From assembly GCA_001790455.1 (NCBI GenBank), contig MGCP01000006.1, positions 1 to 5,286 of the forward strand: a stretch of DNA of 5,286 nucleotides, read 5' to 3'. Below are positions 4,911 through 5,286 of the stretch, one piece after another. A program made the translations under genes and the position numbers. Under the pieces are notes generated by a model. It was not told the DNA's origin and did no database searches. It saw nothing but the letters and a program-made list of their open reading frames with translations. Within the stretch, counting starts at the first letter, position 1, and the number at the start of each line of letters is the position of its first letter. This DNA comes from Candidatus Saccharibacteria bacterium RIFCSPHIGHO2_02_FULL_47_12. Its GTDB lineage: Bacteria; Patescibacteriota; Saccharimonadia; Saccharimonadales; JANWIN01.

Positions 4911-5286
4911 TAGAACGTATTGTAAACACCAGCAACGATGAGCCAGAAGAGCAAGAGTTAGAAAATACCCTACGACCACGGGACTTTACCAACTACATTG
5001 GACAGGAACGATTAAAGAAAAACCTGAAGCTGGCAATTACTGCGGCAAAAAAGCGCGGCGAGCCACTAGATCATGTGCTGCTTTATGGTCCTCCGGGCCT
5101 GGGTAAAACCACTATGGCTAGTGTGATAGCAAATGAAATGGGCGCACAGATACGCATAACATCTGGCCCGGCCATTGAGCGCGGTGGAGATTTGGCTAGC
5201 TTGCTTACAAATTTGCAAGACGGCGACATACTTTTTATAGACGAAATTCACCGCTTGCACCGTTCGGTAGAAGAGATACTTTACAG
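4907..5286 (+). CDS. ruvB: Holliday junction branch-migration helicase RuvB, N-terminal fragment (3' end outside window)
   Basis: The first 126 codons of the AAA+ motor that pulls DNA through the RuvA-bound junction are visible; the frame runs off the window, and the family is usually about 335-350 residues. It begins MIERIVNTS, followed by an acidic stretch and LRPRDFTNYIGQE (22-34), the standard RuvB opening. Walker A GPPGLGKT (61-68, Lys67) precedes the RuvB-specific TSGPAIERGGDLA (85-97). Walker B is ILFIDEIHRL (108-117, Asp112-Glu113), followed by HRSVEEILY. The start overlaps the ruvA stop (ATGA) and has AGGA seven bases upstream, so the two subunits are made from one message with coupled translation. 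Nothing unusual is seen in the visible part. Confidence 0.97.
   Translation, partial: MIERIVNTSNDEPEEQELENTLRPRDFTNYIGQERLKKNLKLAITAAKKRGEPLDHVLLYGPPGLGKTTMASVIANEMGAQIRITSGPAIERGGDLASLLTNLQDGDILFIDEIHRLHRSVEEILY

Noticed and set aside
5066..5260. Reverse-strand frame of 64 codons
   Set aside because: It lies opposite the conserved Walker A and B region of ruvB and is a shadow of that gene; the same holds for the other reverse frames opposite the ATPase, comEC, yebC, ruvC and ruvA.
5243..5268. RuvB Walker B context IDEIHRLHRSV instead of the E. coli-like RLSPVV
   Set aside because: The HRLHRSVEE form is, as I recall it, common in RuvB of Gram-positive and other bacteria, so it is ordinary family variation.

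Overview
This window is part of a bacterial chromosome with short intergenic gaps and five or six functional genes reading rightwards. The genetic code looks standard: TGA ends the permease, ATPase, small zinc protein, comEC, yebC, ruvC and ruvA genes, glycine uses GGN codons, and no long frame needs TGA read through. The combination suggests a streamlined lineage, probably a Candidate Phyla Radiation bacterium such as Saccharibacteria. The pointers are a ComEC without its C-terminal metallo-beta-lactamase domain, a small Cys/His protein of a type I associate with CPR and archaeal genomes, ATGA start/stop overlaps, and apparently leaderless genes. This placement is inference from gene content, not a database result.

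Left region (1-1464). The window opens inside the C-terminal end of an FtsX/MacB-type ABC permease. Its cognate ATPase overlaps it by four bases and is complete, with all expected nucleotide-binding motifs. A 113-residue protein with a Cys-rich C-terminal metal-binding module overlaps the ATPase by four bases in turn. Directly after it, in a different frame, lies a short stretch that reads like the extreme C-terminal membrane helix of a copper P-type ATPase (CopB type) with almost all of the gene missing. Together these suggest a metal-export or metal-resistance locus from which the pump gene was deleted.

Central and right region (1485-5286). comEC encodes a membrane channel for DNA uptake. 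yebC follows, and overlaps ruvC by four bases. A 178-base, structure-rich gap with its own promoter-like sequence separates ruvC from ruvA, and ruvA overlaps ruvB by four bases; ruvB runs off the right edge. RuvA and RuvB form the Holliday-junction branch-migration motor and RuvC cuts the junction. With ComEC importing single-stranded DNA, the segment groups DNA uptake with late steps of recombination, although that functional grouping is inference.

Expression signals form a consistent pattern. Extended -10 elements (TGn followed by a TATAAT-like hexamer) lie before comEC, yebC and ruvA. Before comEC and ruvA the element is so close to the ATG, with no Shine-Dalgarno sequence, that leaderless mRNA is likely. 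yebC, the ABC ATPase and ruvB have recognisable Shine-Dalgarno sequences. No tRNA, rRNA, CRISPR array or intact mobile element is visible.
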